Below are positions 53,244 to 62,953 of a stretch of 64,000 bases of DNA, one piece after another. The position numbers and the translations under genes are program-made. Under the pieces are notes generated by a model. That model saw only the letters and a program-made list of their open reading frames with translations, did no database searches and was not told the DNA's origin. This DNA is from Deltaproteobacteria bacterium (GTDB taxonomy: Bacteria > Myxococcota_A > Polyangia > Haliangiales > Haliangiaceae), in the NCBI GenBank assembly GCA_020630875.1, contig JAHDIH010000001.1:1-64000 (forward strand), in the 5' to 3' direction. Within the stretch, counting starts at the first letter, position 1. Each line of letters starts with the position of its first letter.

Positions 53244-55655
53244 CTAGTGCGGGCGTTGTGATGATTCCATTGGGGCCTCATTTGATGTTTCATCTGCGTA
53301 AGAGTCGCGCCAGTCAACCACAGAGTGCCGGAGCTGCGCAAAAGGAATAGAGCTATCTAATGCAATCGACAACACTTCGTCCATATGCTCCGCACAGTGA
53401 ATGGAAAGCGAATCTTTGATTGGTTCAGGTACTTCCGCCAGGTCACCTTCGTTACTTTTGGGGATCACAACGGTAGTGACACCCGCACGTGCCGCTGCGA
53501 TTAGTTTTTCTTTGAGCCCACCTATTTTCAGCACGCGGCCACGAAGGGTAACTTCACCGGTCATGGCGACGTCGTGCTTGACTGGGATCTTAAGAAGAGC
53601 GCTAGTAATCGCGGTTGTCATTGTGACGCCAGCTGATGGTCCGTCTTTGGGAATGGCACCTTCGGGAAAGTGGACGTGGATGTCTACTTTAGATGCAAAG
53701 TCATTAGGCAGCCCCAAGTTTGAGGCTCGTGACCTAATATAGCTGATTGCCGCTTGCGCACTTTCTTGCATTGTCTCTCCGAGCTTACCAGTAAGTATCA
53801 ACTTCCCTTTTCCCGGAAGAATACTTACCTCTGCAGGAAGGAGACTGCCACCAAATGCTGTGACTGCGAGTCCGTTGACTAAGCCAGGTTGGCTGTGATC
53901 GTCTTTGTTTCGATCAGAAAACCGTTTTACCCCAAGTAAGGAATTTACTTTTTCGTCTGTTACGTCCACCGAGTGGTGCTTGGGTTTGCCTTTTTCGAGC
54001 CACTCTCTCGCTAGTTTGCGACACACCGTTGCTACTTTTTGTTCTAGGTTTCTCACGCCCGCTTCGCGAGTGTAGTGATTTACGATGTTCTCAAACACTT
54101 CGTCGGTGATATTTAAATTGAGATTCGCAATACCATTGGCCTCTTGTTGTTTTGGCAAAAGGTAACGCTTCGCAATCTCAACCTTTTCCGTTTGTGTGTA
54201 ACTTGAGAGTTCGATGATTTCGAGACGGTCTTGTAGTGGTAGTGGAATCCTATTTCTGACGTTTGCGGTAGCGATAAACATTATTTGTGAGAGGTCGTAG
54301 TCAAGATCTAGGTAATGATCCACGAACGTCTCATTCTGTTCCGGATCCAATACCTCGAGCAACGCCGATGCAGGATCTCCCCTGAAGTCTTGGGTCATCT
54401 TGTCGATTTCATCTAACAAGAAGACAGGGTTGTTAGAACCACACTTCTTCAGTGACTGAATTATTTTTCCTGGAAGCGCTCCAATGTACGTTCGTCTGTG
54501 TCCTCGTATCTCAGACTCATCTTTGACTCCTCCAAGTGAAACTCTAATAAAATCTCGGTTGGTTGCCCTGGCTATTGATTTAGCAAGCGACGTTTTACCA
54601 ACGCCTGGCGGACCCACGAGGCAGAGCACCGGCCCCCTCGGTTTTTCTACTAAGCTTCGAACCGCAAGGTATTCAATGATTCGCTCCTTGATCTTTTCTA
54701 AGCCGAAGTGATCTTCGTCGAGCACGGTTAACGCGAGCTTAGTGTCTCCCTGTTCCTCTTTTAGTTCTTTCCAAGGTAGGGCCAGAACCCATTCGATATA
54801 TCCTCGAAGCACGGTGGCTTCGGCACTAATTGGTGCCATTTGCTTCAATTTTCGCAGTTCTTTTAGACAGCGCTCCACTGCTTCTGCGGACATGTCCTTT
54901 TCTCGAACCCGCTTTTCCAGTTCGATTAGTTCATTTTTAAACTCGTCTCGGTCTCCCAGTTCTTTCTGGACCGCTTGCATTTGCTCGTTTAGGTTGAATT
55001 CCTTTTGAGACTTCTCCATCTGCCGTTTTACCCGAGAGCGGATTTTGCGCTCCACCTGCAAAAGCTCCACTTCCTTTTTCATCAACTTTTCAAGTAAGAC
55101 AAGCCTCCCTTTGGCCGAACTCATTTCTAGCAGCTTTTGTTTTTCTTTGAGTTTGACGGATAAGTGGGCGACGATGGTATCTGCCAGACGTCTAGGGTCG
55201 TGAATACTCTGAACGCTGACCAACATTTCAGGAGGAATTCGCCGGTTTAGTTTTACGTAACTTTCGAAAGCCGACCTAACGTCGCCGATTATGTCTTCGC
55301 AATCCGTCTCAAAGTCTTCGATTATCGGTTCGTACTCCACTTTGTAGAACGAGTTCTCTGCAGTAAAGTTCGTAATCTTTGCGCGGGAACGTCCCTCTAC
55401 TAACACTTTCACGTTGTTGTCTTCCAACCTATGGAGCTTGGCGATATGGGCTATCGTTCCAACGTCAAAGATGTCATCTTGAGTCGGGTTATTTTGGCTA
55501 GCCACTCGCTGGGCGGACAGAAGAAGTTGACGGTCGTTGGCTAGCGCGTTCTCAAGAGCAGCGATTGAGCGACCTCTTCCTACAAATAACGGAACCACCA
55601 TATGAGGAAATACAATAATGTCGCGAAGTGGGAGCAGTGGGAGGATTAATGCCAT
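53244..55655 (-). CDS. lon: ATP-dependent protease Lon
   Basis: 803 residues. The N-terminal substrate domain starts [20 protein letters not shown], followed by a long coiled coil, the AAA module with [23 protein letters not shown] and [16 protein letters not shown], and the Lon protease domain with catalytic Ser in [10 protein letters not shown] and Lys further on in the [13 protein letters not shown] region. It degrades misfolded and regulatory proteins in the cytoplasm. The frame is open to 55763, but ATG 55655 matches the family start; TACAGT ends eight bases upstream. The last residues are a hydrophilic tail after the protease domain. Confidence 0.96.
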   Translation of the reverse strand: MALILPLLPLRDIIVFPHMVVPLFVGRGRSIAALENALANDRQLLLSAQRVASQNNPTQDDIFDVGTIAHIAKLHRLEDNNVKVLVEGRSRAKITNFTAENSFYKVEYEPIIEDFETDCEDIIGDVRSAFESYVKLNRRIPPEMLVSVQSIHDPRRLADTIVAHLSVKLKEKQKLLEMSSAKGRLVLLEKLMKKEVELLQVERKIRSRVKRQMEKSQKEFNLNEQMQAVQKELGDRDEFKNELIELEKRVREKDMSAEAVERCLKELRKLKQMAPISAEATVLRGYIEWVLALPWKELKEEQGDTKLALTVLDEDHFGLEKIKERIIEYLAVRSLVEKPRGPVLCLVGPPGVGKTSLAKSIARATNRDFIRVSLGGVKDESEIRGHRRTYIGALPGKIIQSLKKCGSNNPVFLLDEIDKMTQDFRGDPASALLEVLDPEQNETFVDHYLDLDYDLSQIMFIATANVRNRIPLPLQDRLEIIELSSYTQTEKVEIAKRYLLPKQQEANGIANLNLNITDEVFENIVNHYTREAGVRNLEQKVATVCRKLAREWLEKGKPKHHSVDVTDEKVNSLLGVKRFSDRNKDDHSQPGLVNGLAVTAFGGSLLPAEVSILPGKGKLILTGKLGETMQESAQAAISYIRSRASNLGLPNDFASKVDIHVHFPEGAIPKDGPSAGVTMTTAITSALLKIPVKHDVAMTGEVTLRGRVLKIGGLKEKLIAAARAGVTTVVIPKSNEGDLAEVPEPIKDSLSIHCAEHMDEVLSIALDSSIPFAQLRHSVVDWRDSYADETSNEAPMESSQRPH

Positions 55656-55844
55656 TATCGTTAACTGTACGCGATTACTGAGATGAGGCAAATATTCTTG
55701 CGAGGTAAAAATACCCCGTGTGGTTGGGGTTAACGTACCATCACACGCCAGTTTACTACCCACGGAAACCCAAGTACTTAGATATAAAAAGTAGTTTGAA
55801 TTACATTAATATGTGTGGGCATCTTTACTGCTTATAAGAGCACT

Positions 55845-55850
55845 GGAGGA
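55845..55850 (+). promoter_or_regulatory. Strong ribosome binding site of the PilZ gene
   Basis: GGAGGA five bases before ATG 55856. Among the strongest Shine-Dalgarno sites in the window, and it fixes this start. TATAAG at 55833-55838 may be the -10 box, giving a short leader. Confidence 0.8.
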
Positions 55851-55855
55851 ACTTT

Positions 55856-57343
55856 ATGAAGAGCTTGGTGCCAAACTACGATATCTATTTTTTACTCGAG
55901 CCTGCGAGCACGCAGGTCCCACAAGCAGGACCGGCGTTGCGAGCTTTGTCAAAACCAAACTTACCGGTCATCGGTACCGATGTATTTTATCGAGAGGAAA
56001 CCGATAGCGCACTGCTTGGGATTCGTCTGAATAGAGAAAAACTGAACTCCTCGTATTACAATCAAATCGTATCCGTTAGCGAAAGAACCAAGTTGCCGCT
56101 GATTGATCCGATGCGTCTTACAGTGGAGGGACGAGCCAGTTTCTTTTCTCTTCAGCGTCAACACTATTTTCCATTGCGAACCAACCTTGACTCCGTTTCT
56201 CGGGCTTTGGAAACACTCGCTTCACAAGATTTGCGTGCTCCTACGCTGGCATCCGGGACCGGTAGTAAAAATCTTGCGGCTCGTACTGATACTGGCGCCG
56301 TAACCCAATACCGAGAGGGAACAGAAGAAGCGTGGGAAAAACCAGAAATGCTTACCACCTGTTCACCTCGCGCGGCAGCAATTGCGAAACCCGTAGAGGG
56401 AATATCCGCTGCGATATTGCGCAACGGATTGTGGCTTCCAGTTCGTTTGAGAAGTCTTGCTAGCAAAAAAGCATACGTGGTGACCAGCGCGCTTCCACGA
56501 GTCGGAGACACCGTCTACTTGGCGCTGAGTTATAATAGCGACTCGGTAGTGGTAGAAGGTACCTCGGATATGGTCACCAGCGTAAGCGATGCTGCAAGAA
56601 CCGGCTCAAGCGGATTTTCCGTTGACTTCAGTAACATTTCTGACTTGTCTCGTACGGATCTTCATCGATTTTTGCGAACCGCCAGAAATAGTGGAGCAAT
56701 TATCCATCCGCCACCATCAAGGACGAGCATTCGTCTACCGGTGATGTGGCCGGCCATGATCTTCGCCAACGGGCAAGGGTTCAGCTCTACCGCTCTGGAC
56801 TTTTCGAAAGGTGGGGCGTTTCTCAAAACTAAGCGAAACATCACAGGACAAATAGAGTTCGAAATACCAATGGACAACTCAGAGATTCGGGTTACCGGCA
56901 TTGCAAACGTGATTCGTCAATCTGGAGGCCAGAACCAAGGCCTAGGAATTCAATTTGTACGTTTCGCAAGGCCTCTGGAAGAAAAGATGTATCGTTCGTT
57001 TCTTCGGCGCGTTGCGAACCGAATTGAAAAGCAAATCATTATTAATGGCCCCACAGATCGTTGTAAGGAATTATCTCACAACCTTTCGTCCATCGGTTAT
57101 TCGACTGTGGTGGCATCTGACAGCTCGGTCTTTTTGCAGAGCGCCAATGGCGCAACACCTCCTGATATTGCGGTAATCGATCCGGTCCCATCTGGATTGG
57201 TCGGAGCGGATTGGCTGACTCAGAGGTTGGCGCAGGCGAACGTTCCTTGTGTGGTTGCTGGAGATTCAATGTCGCGTATCCGCCTGAAAATAGACAGTAT
57301 TTTGAATGTTGACCAGGGGAGTCGTTCAAAAATTAGTACGTAA
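55856..57343 (+). CDS. Tandem PilZ-like protein with pseudo-receiver C-terminus
   Basis: 495 residues. An N-terminal region of about 180 residues is not recognised. A first PilZ-like barrel (about 190-260, LPVRLRSLASKKAYVVTS) lacks the binding motif. A second (about 295-385) has RTSIR (RxxxR) and LDFSKGGAFL (D/NxSxxG), the full c-di-GMP signature. The last 100 residues look like a response-regulator receiver fold (DIAVIDPVPSGLVGADWLTQ, then VPCVVAGD) but lack the phosphate-accepting acidic pocket. It should be a cytoplasmic c-di-GMP effector. The following MerR-type gene overlaps or nearly abuts. Confidence 0.75.
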   Translation: MKSLVPNYDIYFLLEPASTQVPQAGPALRALSKPNLPVIGTDVFYREETDSALLGIRLNREKLNSSYYNQIVSVSERTKLPLIDPMRLTVEGRASFFSLQRQHYFPLRTNLDSVSRALETLASQDLRAPTLASGTGSKNLAARTDTGAVTQYREGTEEAWEKPEMLTTCSPRAAAIAKPVEGISAAILRNGLWLPVRLRSLASKKAYVVTSALPRVGDTVYLALSYNSDSVVVEGTSDMVTSVSDAARTGSSGFSVDFSNISDLSRTDLHRFLRTARNSGAIIHPPPSRTSIRLPVMWPAMIFANGQGFSSTALDFSKGGAFLKTKRNITGQIEFEIPMDNSEIRVTGIANVIRQSGGQNQGLGIQFVRFARPLEEKMYRSFLRRVANRIEKQIIINGPTDRCKELSHNLSSIGYSTVVASDSSVFLQSANGATPPDIAVIDPVPSGLVGADWLTQRLAQANVPCVVAGDSMSRIRLKIDSILNVDQGSRSKIST

Positions 57344-57380
57344 AAGTGACCATAATATCCCTGCATTCGTCCCCCCTGTG

Positions 57381-58205
57381 ATGGAACAAGAACTAAGTGT
57401 AGTGGTGGGGGCGACATCAGAAGATACAACTAACATCGTAGTACCGATGCCGGAGCTGAAGTCCTCAGGAGGGAACAAACGCAACCGTGACCGTTGGCTA
57501 TCGACTAAAGAAGTAGCTGCAACCATGGGTGTCAGCCCTAGTACGGTGAAACGATGGGCCGATCAAGGGGTCCTGACATGTCATCGAACGGAAGGAGCTC
57601 ACAGACGGTTTCTCAAGTCAGATGTCTTGGATCTGTCACGTTCCAAAGGAGAAGATCCATGGCGGGATGTGGTTCATCGAGGTTCGGCTTCTGAAATTGC
57701 TTCCTTTTTCCGCTTTGAAAGATTTAAGGGCGTGTCTTGGGATGAGATTCGCGTAAGAGTTAAAAATATGATGGTGGAGCTTGAGTCGGAACGTTCTGAT
57801 GGTGGAATCAAATACGCAGAGTTCGCTGAAGTGTATCAAAAGTGCATGCGTGCACTCATTCTGCTAGGGGAGCAGCTTCCTGCACCATCCGGAAAACGTT
57901 GGTACGTACTCTCGCATTCTACAAGAGGATCACGCATCGGCGCGCAGCTTGTCGAGTTGGCCTTAAAACAAGAAGGTATCAATGTGGTCTACCTCGCAGG
58001 AGAATCTGACTACTCAGAGTTGTTGCAAAAGTCTGAATGTGCTGGCGTGGTCGTGGTCGCAGATGGTCGATCTGGCGTCAAACGATTTTTGGATGAGGTA
58101 TCGCAAGCTTGTCAGAACCAAACTCTGATTTCACTGGCGGATGTCGATGCGCCCGGGATTACCCGAGTCGATGCAATCTCTGACATTGCAAGCGTCGTTG
58201 GCTAA
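57381..58205 (+). CDS. MerR-type regulator with B12-binding-like domain lacking the axial histidine
   Basis: 274 residues from ATG 57381; the frame is open from ATG 57306. A MerR/excisionase-type winged helix (about 39-82: LSTKEVAATMGVSPSTVKRW, GAHRRF) is followed by a helical segment (about 95-165) and a Rossmann-like domain (RWYVLSHSTRGSRIGAQLVE, INVVYLAGE). The order is that of CarH/LitR B12 photoreceptors. In those proteins the domain has the GEQHxxG motif; here the aligned stretch reads TRGSRIG, so the cobalt-ligating His is Ser. It may sense another ligand or none. CATAAT at 57351-57356 could be its own promoter. Downstream AAAACG/CGTTTT (58246 on) is a weak terminator-like stem. Confidence 0.75.
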   Translation: MEQELSVVVGATSEDTTNIVVPMPELKSSGGNKRNRDRWLSTKEVAATMGVSPSTVKRWADQGVLTCHRTEGAHRRFLKSDVLDLSRSKGEDPWRDVVHRGSASEIASFFRFERFKGVSWDEIRVRVKNMMVELESERSDGGIKYAEFAEVYQKCMRALILLGEQLPAPSGKRWYVLSHSTRGSRIGAQLVELALKQEGINVVYLAGESDYSELLQKSECAGVVVVADGRSGVKRFLDEVSQACQNQTLISLADVDAPGITRVDAISDIASVVG

Positions 58206-58302
58206 TAAATTCCTACGCGATCGCTCCTCAGGACTTTCGCATGCAATAAAACGCGCGTGGACGTTTTTTGAATACATACAGTTGATGTAACGTCTGGGCA
58301 TC

Positions 58303-60015
58303 ATGATTCGTTACTGTTGGTGTATTTTATTCTTAGCGGCTTGCTACATGCCAGATTCGTCGTCCCCGCGTCAACCTAGTTATCAGCCGGTTTCTCATCC
58401 CGCGCCGGTAACGCAGCCCGCTCCGGTAACGCAGCCCGCGCCGGTAACGCAGCCCGCTCCGCTTCCGCCCGAGCCTGCGCCACTACCACCACCGGCACCA
58501 CCAATGCCGGCACCTCCCGTGGCGCCTCAGCCTGTCCTTCAGCCAACTCCGGTCGCCGCGCCGCCGCTTCGCGATAAAGTGGCGCGGGTAATGTTTTGGC
58601 CAGGAAAGGTCAATCAATATTTCGATATCCACACTCTAAGCTGGTACACCGATCCAGACGGTGTGTCGGGAGCGCCACGTGATTCCGCGGGACGAGTTCG
58701 TTATTGCAAACGATGGTATCCTCGAACCACTTCGACGCGAAGGTACGCGCAGGAGTCGCTGTACACTTGGCGTGAAAAAGGCAACCGTAACGCTCACTTT
58801 GCATCGCGTTGGTCTTGGGAGTGCGTACAGCGAGTCCAAGCGCCAAGCCCCGCACCAACACCCATGCCCATTTCTGTTCCAGATCCAGTGGAGCGTGTTA
58901 TTTTTCTACCGGGTCATGTTCCACAGCATTACAATCCAAGACACCACCGCTGGTTTTCTGATCGCGATGGGGTCGTTAGGGCTCCAACCTCTAGGAAGCA
59001 AATCAAGCGCTATTGCAAACGATTTTTTCCGTATACCTCATCAGTAAAGAGGCACGCTAGAGAGACACTTTACAGATGGCGAAAGAGAGGAAACACCGGT
59101 ACGTTTGTAGGAAGTGCAGATTCTTGGCAGTGCATTCAGGGAACCCCTACTCGACCGGCTCCAGCGCTACCGGCCAATCATCGCTCCATTCCTCGAGTGA
59201 TGTTTTGGCAAGGGAAAGTACCTAAATATTTCGACGTGCGTTTGAGAAGTTGGCGCAGCGATCCCGATGGACGTGTACGACGAAGCATGACTAACAGACA
59301 GAAGATCGCTTATTGTAAGAGATTTTATCCAAGGACCAATACTGTTCGAAAGTTTGCCAAAGAGACTAATCATCGTTGGCGCGCAGCTGGTAATCGCGGA
59401 CGATTTACTAACACTAAGTGGTCCTGGGAGTGTGTTCGTGCGGCTCGCCCCGTGGTTCGGCCACCAGCCCAAGCTAACGGCCCTAATCGAGTGATGTTTT
59501 GGCCTGGTAAGGTAAATCAAGTTTTCGATCGCCGAGTGAGAAAATGGCGTTCTGATCCCGACGGTGTATCTGGTGCTCCCAATCGACAATCTGGCCGACT
59601 TGCCTACTGCAAGAAATTCTTTCCCCAGACAACGCTTGCTCGCAGGTACCGTCAAGAACGTATTGCGACGTGGCGTGAGCGAGGAAATCGCGGAGCTCAC
59701 AGCGCGGTTCGTTGGTCGTGGGAATGCAAAGCAGGTCCCGTACGACCGACAGGCCCAACGACGCAACCTCATTATCGCCATCCGGGTGCAAGACAGATAC
59801 AGTTAGGATTCGGACTTTATGCGAGGTATTCCCAACGGAAGAACCTGAGAAATTCGAATTTTACGCATCAGTGGAAAGCAGACCAGGGGGTGAGGTGGAG
59901 GGATGTGACCAACGCCCAGAGAAGGAACCGCCTTTGCCGAAGGCACTTCCCTCGCACTAATCGAGCGGTAATGATCAGACGAAACAATCAAGTTTCTGTT
60001 TGGCAGTGCAACTAA
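58303..60015 (+). CDS. Lipoprotein with four exact 81-residue Trp/Cys repeats, unknown function
   Basis: 570 residues. The signal peptide MIRYCWCILFLAAC ends in a lipobox (LAAC, Cys14). A Pro/Ala/Gln linker (about 27-90) includes PAPVTQ three times. Four repeats of 81 residues each lie at 95-175, 198-278, 298-378 and 396-476, with a shorter fifth (497-569). Each starts RVMFWPGKV or close, continues with a YFD and a SDPDG turn, then YCKRFYPRT, a TWREKGNRG helix end and SWECV. Two Cys per unit suggest one disulfide each; the units are basic and aromatic. I do not recognise the module. Likely exposed on the outer membrane, binding a polyanion or glycan (inference). A good terminator follows. Confidence 0.85.
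   Translation: MIRYCWCILFLAACYMPDSSSPRQPSYQPVSHPAPVTQPAPVTQPAPVTQPAPLPPEPAPLPPPAPPMPAPPVAPQPVLQPTPVAAPPLRDKVARVMFWPGKVNQYFDIHTLSWYTDPDGVSGAPRDSAGRVRYCKRWYPRTTSTRRYAQESLYTWREKGNRNAHFASRWSWECVQRVQAPSPAPTPMPISVPDPVERVIFLPGHVPQHYNPRHHRWFSDRDGVVRAPTSRKQIKRYCKRFFPYTSSVKRHARETLYRWRKRGNTGTFVGSADSWQCIQGTPTRPAPALPANHRSIPRVMFWQGKVPKYFDVRLRSWRSDPDGRVRRSMTNRQKIAYCKRFYPRTNTVRKFAKETNHRWRAAGNRGRFTNTKWSWECVRAARPVVRPPAQANGPNRVMFWPGKVNQVFDRRVRKWRSDPDGVSGAPNRQSGRLAYCKKFFPQTTLARRYRQERIATWRERGNRGAHSAVRWSWECKAGPVRPTGPTTQPHYRHPGARQIQLGFGLYARYSQRKNLRNSNFTHQWKADQGVRWRDVTNAQRRNRLCRRHFPRTNRAVMIRRNNQVSVWQCN
58401..58458 (+). repeat. 18-bp tandem repeat encoding PAPVTQ
   Basis: CCGGTAACGCAGCCCG recurs at 58405, 58423 and 58441, period 18 bases, differing only in one wobble base. 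It encodes the proline-rich linker next to the lipid anchor and could vary linker length. Confidence 0.85.
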
Positions 60016-60038
60016 TTCGAACCAAGTTTTAATCTAAG

Positions 60039-60074
60039 GGCTGATGCATGAATGAAAGTGCATCAGCCTTTTCT
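60039..60074 (+). terminator. Rho-independent terminator of the 81-residue repeat gene
   Basis: GGCTGATGCA (60039-60048) and TGCATCAGCC (60059-60068) form a perfect 10-bp stem with a 10-base loop, followed by TTTTCT. Confidence 0.9.
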
Positions 60075-60133
60075 ATTGAGAAGCATCAATTCAATCGCTT
60101 CAAATGCATCTGAGATATGATAAACCTCGCGAT

Positions 60134-62158
60134 ATGAAAAGCGCTTTGTTATTGAGTCTCATATTGACTGCTGTTTCCTGCAGCAAAACACAACCCAAGG
60201 GAGCTAAAGTGACTGCCATTGAATTGCCTGATATCCAAATTCCAACTACGGCCGACGAAGGATTCGCCGCTAAGTGCTCGGTTGGACTAACCGCAGCGAA
60301 ACAAAAATTAACAGAGATAGAGTCGCTAAGCGTCAAACCAAACGTAGCCAACTTCTTGGTGCCCTACAACGATATGATGGTCGCCGCTTCGCATTCAGGA
60401 GGCATGGCGGGTCTACTATCCGAGGTGCATCCGCAAGAGGTGGTACGAGATGCGGCCAGGGAATGTTCCAAAGAAGTCAGCAAGTTTTACAGCTCACTTT
60501 CATTAAACAAGAACATTTACGATAAGTTTGCTGCCATTGATACGGAAGGTTTTGACGCTGATACCAAGCGCTTCGTGTCACGGGCGGTACGGGATTTCAA
60601 GCGTGCGGGCGTCGACAAAGACGAAGCAACCCGGACGAAGCTCGAAGAGTTGGACAAAAAGCTTACGCAAGCGGGTCAGGACTTTTCGAAAAACATTTCT
60701 TCCGATACCAGATTTATCGAAGTTGACTCTGAGAGCGATTTAGCAGGAATGCCGGCAGACTACATCAAGGCTCATCCTAAAGGCGCCAACGGCAAAATTA
60801 AGATCACGACAGATTATCCCGACTACCTACCGTTTGCACAGTACGCAAAGTCTAATGAACTTAGGCGTAAGCTCTACATCAAGTTCAAAGAGCGCGGTGG
60901 TGAGAAAAACGAAAACGTACTTCGAGACATTCTAAAGCTTCGCAACGAAAAAGCTAAATTGTTGGGTTACAGCTCATGGGCCGCGTACGTCACTGAGGAC
61001 AAAATGATTAAGTCGGAGAAAGCAGCCGGTGATTTCATTGACCGTGTAGCAAAACTTTCTCAGAAGCGCGCGCAGCGCGATTACCAAGAACTACTTGATC
61101 GCAAGAAAAAAGAAGTGGCTCAGGCTAGCGACGTTCAAGACTACGAAAAAACGTACTACGAGAACTTGGTGAAAAAGGAAGAATACGCTTTCGATTCTCA
61201 AGAAATTCGGCCGTACTTTGAGTACAACGCAGTAGAAAACGGACTGTTGAAGATCACGTCAGAGATCTATGGGCTAGAGTACAAGCCGGCTGGTGTTACC
61301 GTTTGGCATGAAGATGTTAAAAGTTTCGATGTCTTCCGCGAAGGAGAGAAAATCGGACGCATCTACTTAGACATGCATCCGCGCGAAGGAAAGTACAAAC
61401 ATGCGGCACAGTTTCCATTCCGTTCAGGTGCCGCGGGAAGACGCTTGCCCGAAGGAGTTCTCGTTTGTAACTTCCCTAATCCTCGAACCACCGACGGACC
61501 GGCACTGATGGAACACGATGACGTGACCACAATGTTTCATGAGTTTGGTCATCTGATGCACCATATTATCGGAGGCCACCAAAAGTGGCTCGATCAAAGT
61601 GGTGTGGCCACGGAGTGGGACTTCGTAGAAGCTCCATCGCAAATGTTTGAAGAGTGGGCATGGAAACACCAAACGTTGAAGCGTTTTGCAAAACATCACA
61701 AAACAGGTGCTGAGATTCCTGAGGAGCTGGTTGCCAAAATGCAAAAAGCACGAAAGTTCGGCGTTGGAATACGAACCGTACAGCAGATGTTTTATGCTTC
61801 CGTGTCGCTCCAATTCTACATGGCAGATCCAGAGACGCTCGACATGACCGCTAAAGTCAAAGAGCTTCAAGCGAAGTACACGCCGTTTGAGTACGTCGAT
61901 GGGACTCGTTTCCATGCCAACTTTGGTCATCTGAACGGATACTCTGCAATCTACTACACGTACATGTGGTCAGAAGTTATTGCGAAAGATTTACTGACTC
62001 CATTCGAAACCAACGGTCTCATGAGTGAAGAATGGAACAGTAAATATCGTGACGTCATTCTAAAACAGGGGGGTACGAAAGACGCTGCTGATTTAGTCGC
62101 TGAATTTCTTGGCCGCGAGTACAACTTCAAGGCGTTTGAAACCTATCTGAACGAATAA
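60134..62158 (+). CDS. M3-family zinc metallopeptidase lipoprotein
   Basis: 674 residues. The signal peptide MKSALLLSLILTAVSC gives a lipobox (VSC), so the enzyme is membrane-anchored outside the cytoplasm, unlike cytoplasmic oligopeptidase A. The M3 zinc site is MFHEFGHLMHH (HExxH), with the third ligand Glu in WDFVEAPSQMFEEW. The C-terminal FHANFGHLNGYSAIYYTYMW carries the substrate-binding tyrosines and histidine of thimet-type oligopeptidases. It should cut short peptides in the periplasm. ATG 60134 was chosen to start the signal peptide; ATG 60104 would add ten charged residues. Confidence 0.93.
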   Translation: MKSALLLSLILTAVSCSKTQPKGAKVTAIELPDIQIPTTADEGFAAKCSVGLTAAKQKLTEIESLSVKPNVANFLVPYNDMMVAASHSGGMAGLLSEVHPQEVVRDAARECSKEVSKFYSSLSLNKNIYDKFAAIDTEGFDADTKRFVSRAVRDFKRAGVDKDEATRTKLEELDKKLTQAGQDFSKNISSDTRFIEVDSESDLAGMPADYIKAHPKGANGKIKITTDYPDYLPFAQYAKSNELRRKLYIKFKERGGEKNENVLRDILKLRNEKAKLLGYSSWAAYVTEDKMIKSEKAAGDFIDRVAKLSQKRAQRDYQELLDRKKKEVAQASDVQDYEKTYYENLVKKEEYAFDSQEIRPYFEYNAVENGLLKITSEIYGLEYKPAGVTVWHEDVKSFDVFREGEKIGRIYLDMHPREGKYKHAAQFPFRSGAAGRRLPEGVLVCNFPNPRTTDGPALMEHDDVTTMFHEFGHLMHHIIGGHQKWLDQSGVATEWDFVEAPSQMFEEWAWKHQTLKRFAKHHKTGAEIPEELVAKMQKARKFGVGIRTVQQMFYASVSLQFYMADPETLDMTAKVKELQAKYTPFEYVDGTRFHANFGHLNGYSAIYYTYMWSEVIAKDLLTPFETNGLMSEEWNSKYRDVILKQGGTKDAADLVAEFLGREYNFKAFETYLNE

Positions 62159-62220
62159 GTACCGGCTCACGGGGTGCCTCCTATCCTTAGTGACTTGGGG
62201 CCCCCATAGTGAGTGGTACT
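62158..62220. other. Long imperfect hairpin between the M3 peptidase and adk
   Basis: AGTACC plus CTCAC (62158-62170) pairs with GTGAG plus GGTACT (62209-62220), and GGGG (62171-62174) can pair with CCCC (62201-62205). A TTTTT run follows ten bases later (62228-62232). It could be a terminator for the peptidase gene or a structured leader of adk-leuS. Positions 62221-62309 hold no gene. Confidence 0.5.
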
Positions 62221-62309
62221 CAAAACCTTTTTAGAAACTGAGATTCGAAACATCGAAGATTGCTACAAAGCAGCTGTTCTGCCACCATGCGTGTCTACGG
62301 AGAAATGCG

Positions 62310-62945
62310 ATGAGAATGATACTAATCGGGCCACCTGGTGCAGGAAAAGGCACGCAAGCCAAGCAACTAAAAGAAAACCTAAACATACCGCACATTTCGA
62401 CTGGTGACATGTTGCGCGCCGCTGTTGCTGCAGAATCAGAGCTTGGAAAACAAGCTAAAGACTTTATGGAACGAGGAGCCTTAGTTCCGGACGAACTTGT
62501 GATCGGTGCAGCTATTGCGCGCATTCAGCAAAACGACTGCAAAAGTGGCTTCATGCTCGATGGCTTTCCAAGAACCCTGCCTCAGGCAGAAGCTCTCGAT
62601 AAAGCGTTGAAAGCAGCAAGTCTTTCTCTGGATGTTGTTTTGGTCATTGACGTGCCTGACGACTTAATCGTTTCAAGAATCATTGGACGTCGTCAGGACC
62701 CGGTAACTGGTGAAATTTATCATCTCGAATTCAATCCCCCACCGGCAGAGGTCGTGGACCGATTGGTTCATCGTCCTGACGATACTGAAGAAGCGTGTCG
62801 AAAACGTCTTAGCAAGTACCATGCTGAAACGGCACCAGTGATTCCTTTCTACGAGGAAAACGGTTTGGTGAAGCGAGTGGATGGAGTAGGTGAACCAATC
62901 AAGGTTACAAAACGTATTCGCCGCGCGACCAATACTGACAACTAG
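62310..62945 (+). CDS. adk: Adenylate kinase
   Basis: 211 residues. The P-loop is [17 protein letters not shown], the AMP-binding stretch [12 protein letters not shown] and the strand [17 protein letters not shown]. The LID (about 125-160) is long but has no zinc Cys set, as in other Gram-negative enzymes ([18 protein letters not shown]). It interconverts ATP, ADP and AMP. GGAG (62299-62302) lies seven bases before the ATG. leuS follows after eight bases. Confidence 0.97.
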   Translation: MRMILIGPPGAGKGTQAKQLKENLNIPHISTGDMLRAAVAAESELGKQAKDFMERGALVPDELVIGAAIARIQQNDCKSGFMLDGFPRTLPQAEALDKALKAASLSLDVVLVIDVPDDLIVSRIIGRRQDPVTGEIYHLEFNPPPAEVVDRLVHRPDDTEEACRKRLSKYHAETAPVIPFYEENGLVKRVDGVGEPIKVTKRIRRATNTDN

Positions 62946-62953
62946 GAAAAAAA

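Noticed and set aside
59167-59781. 204-codon antisense frame inside the 81-residue repeat gene
   Set aside because: Its own repeats only mirror the sense repeats; the sense strand has a lipobox, conserved Cys and a terminator.
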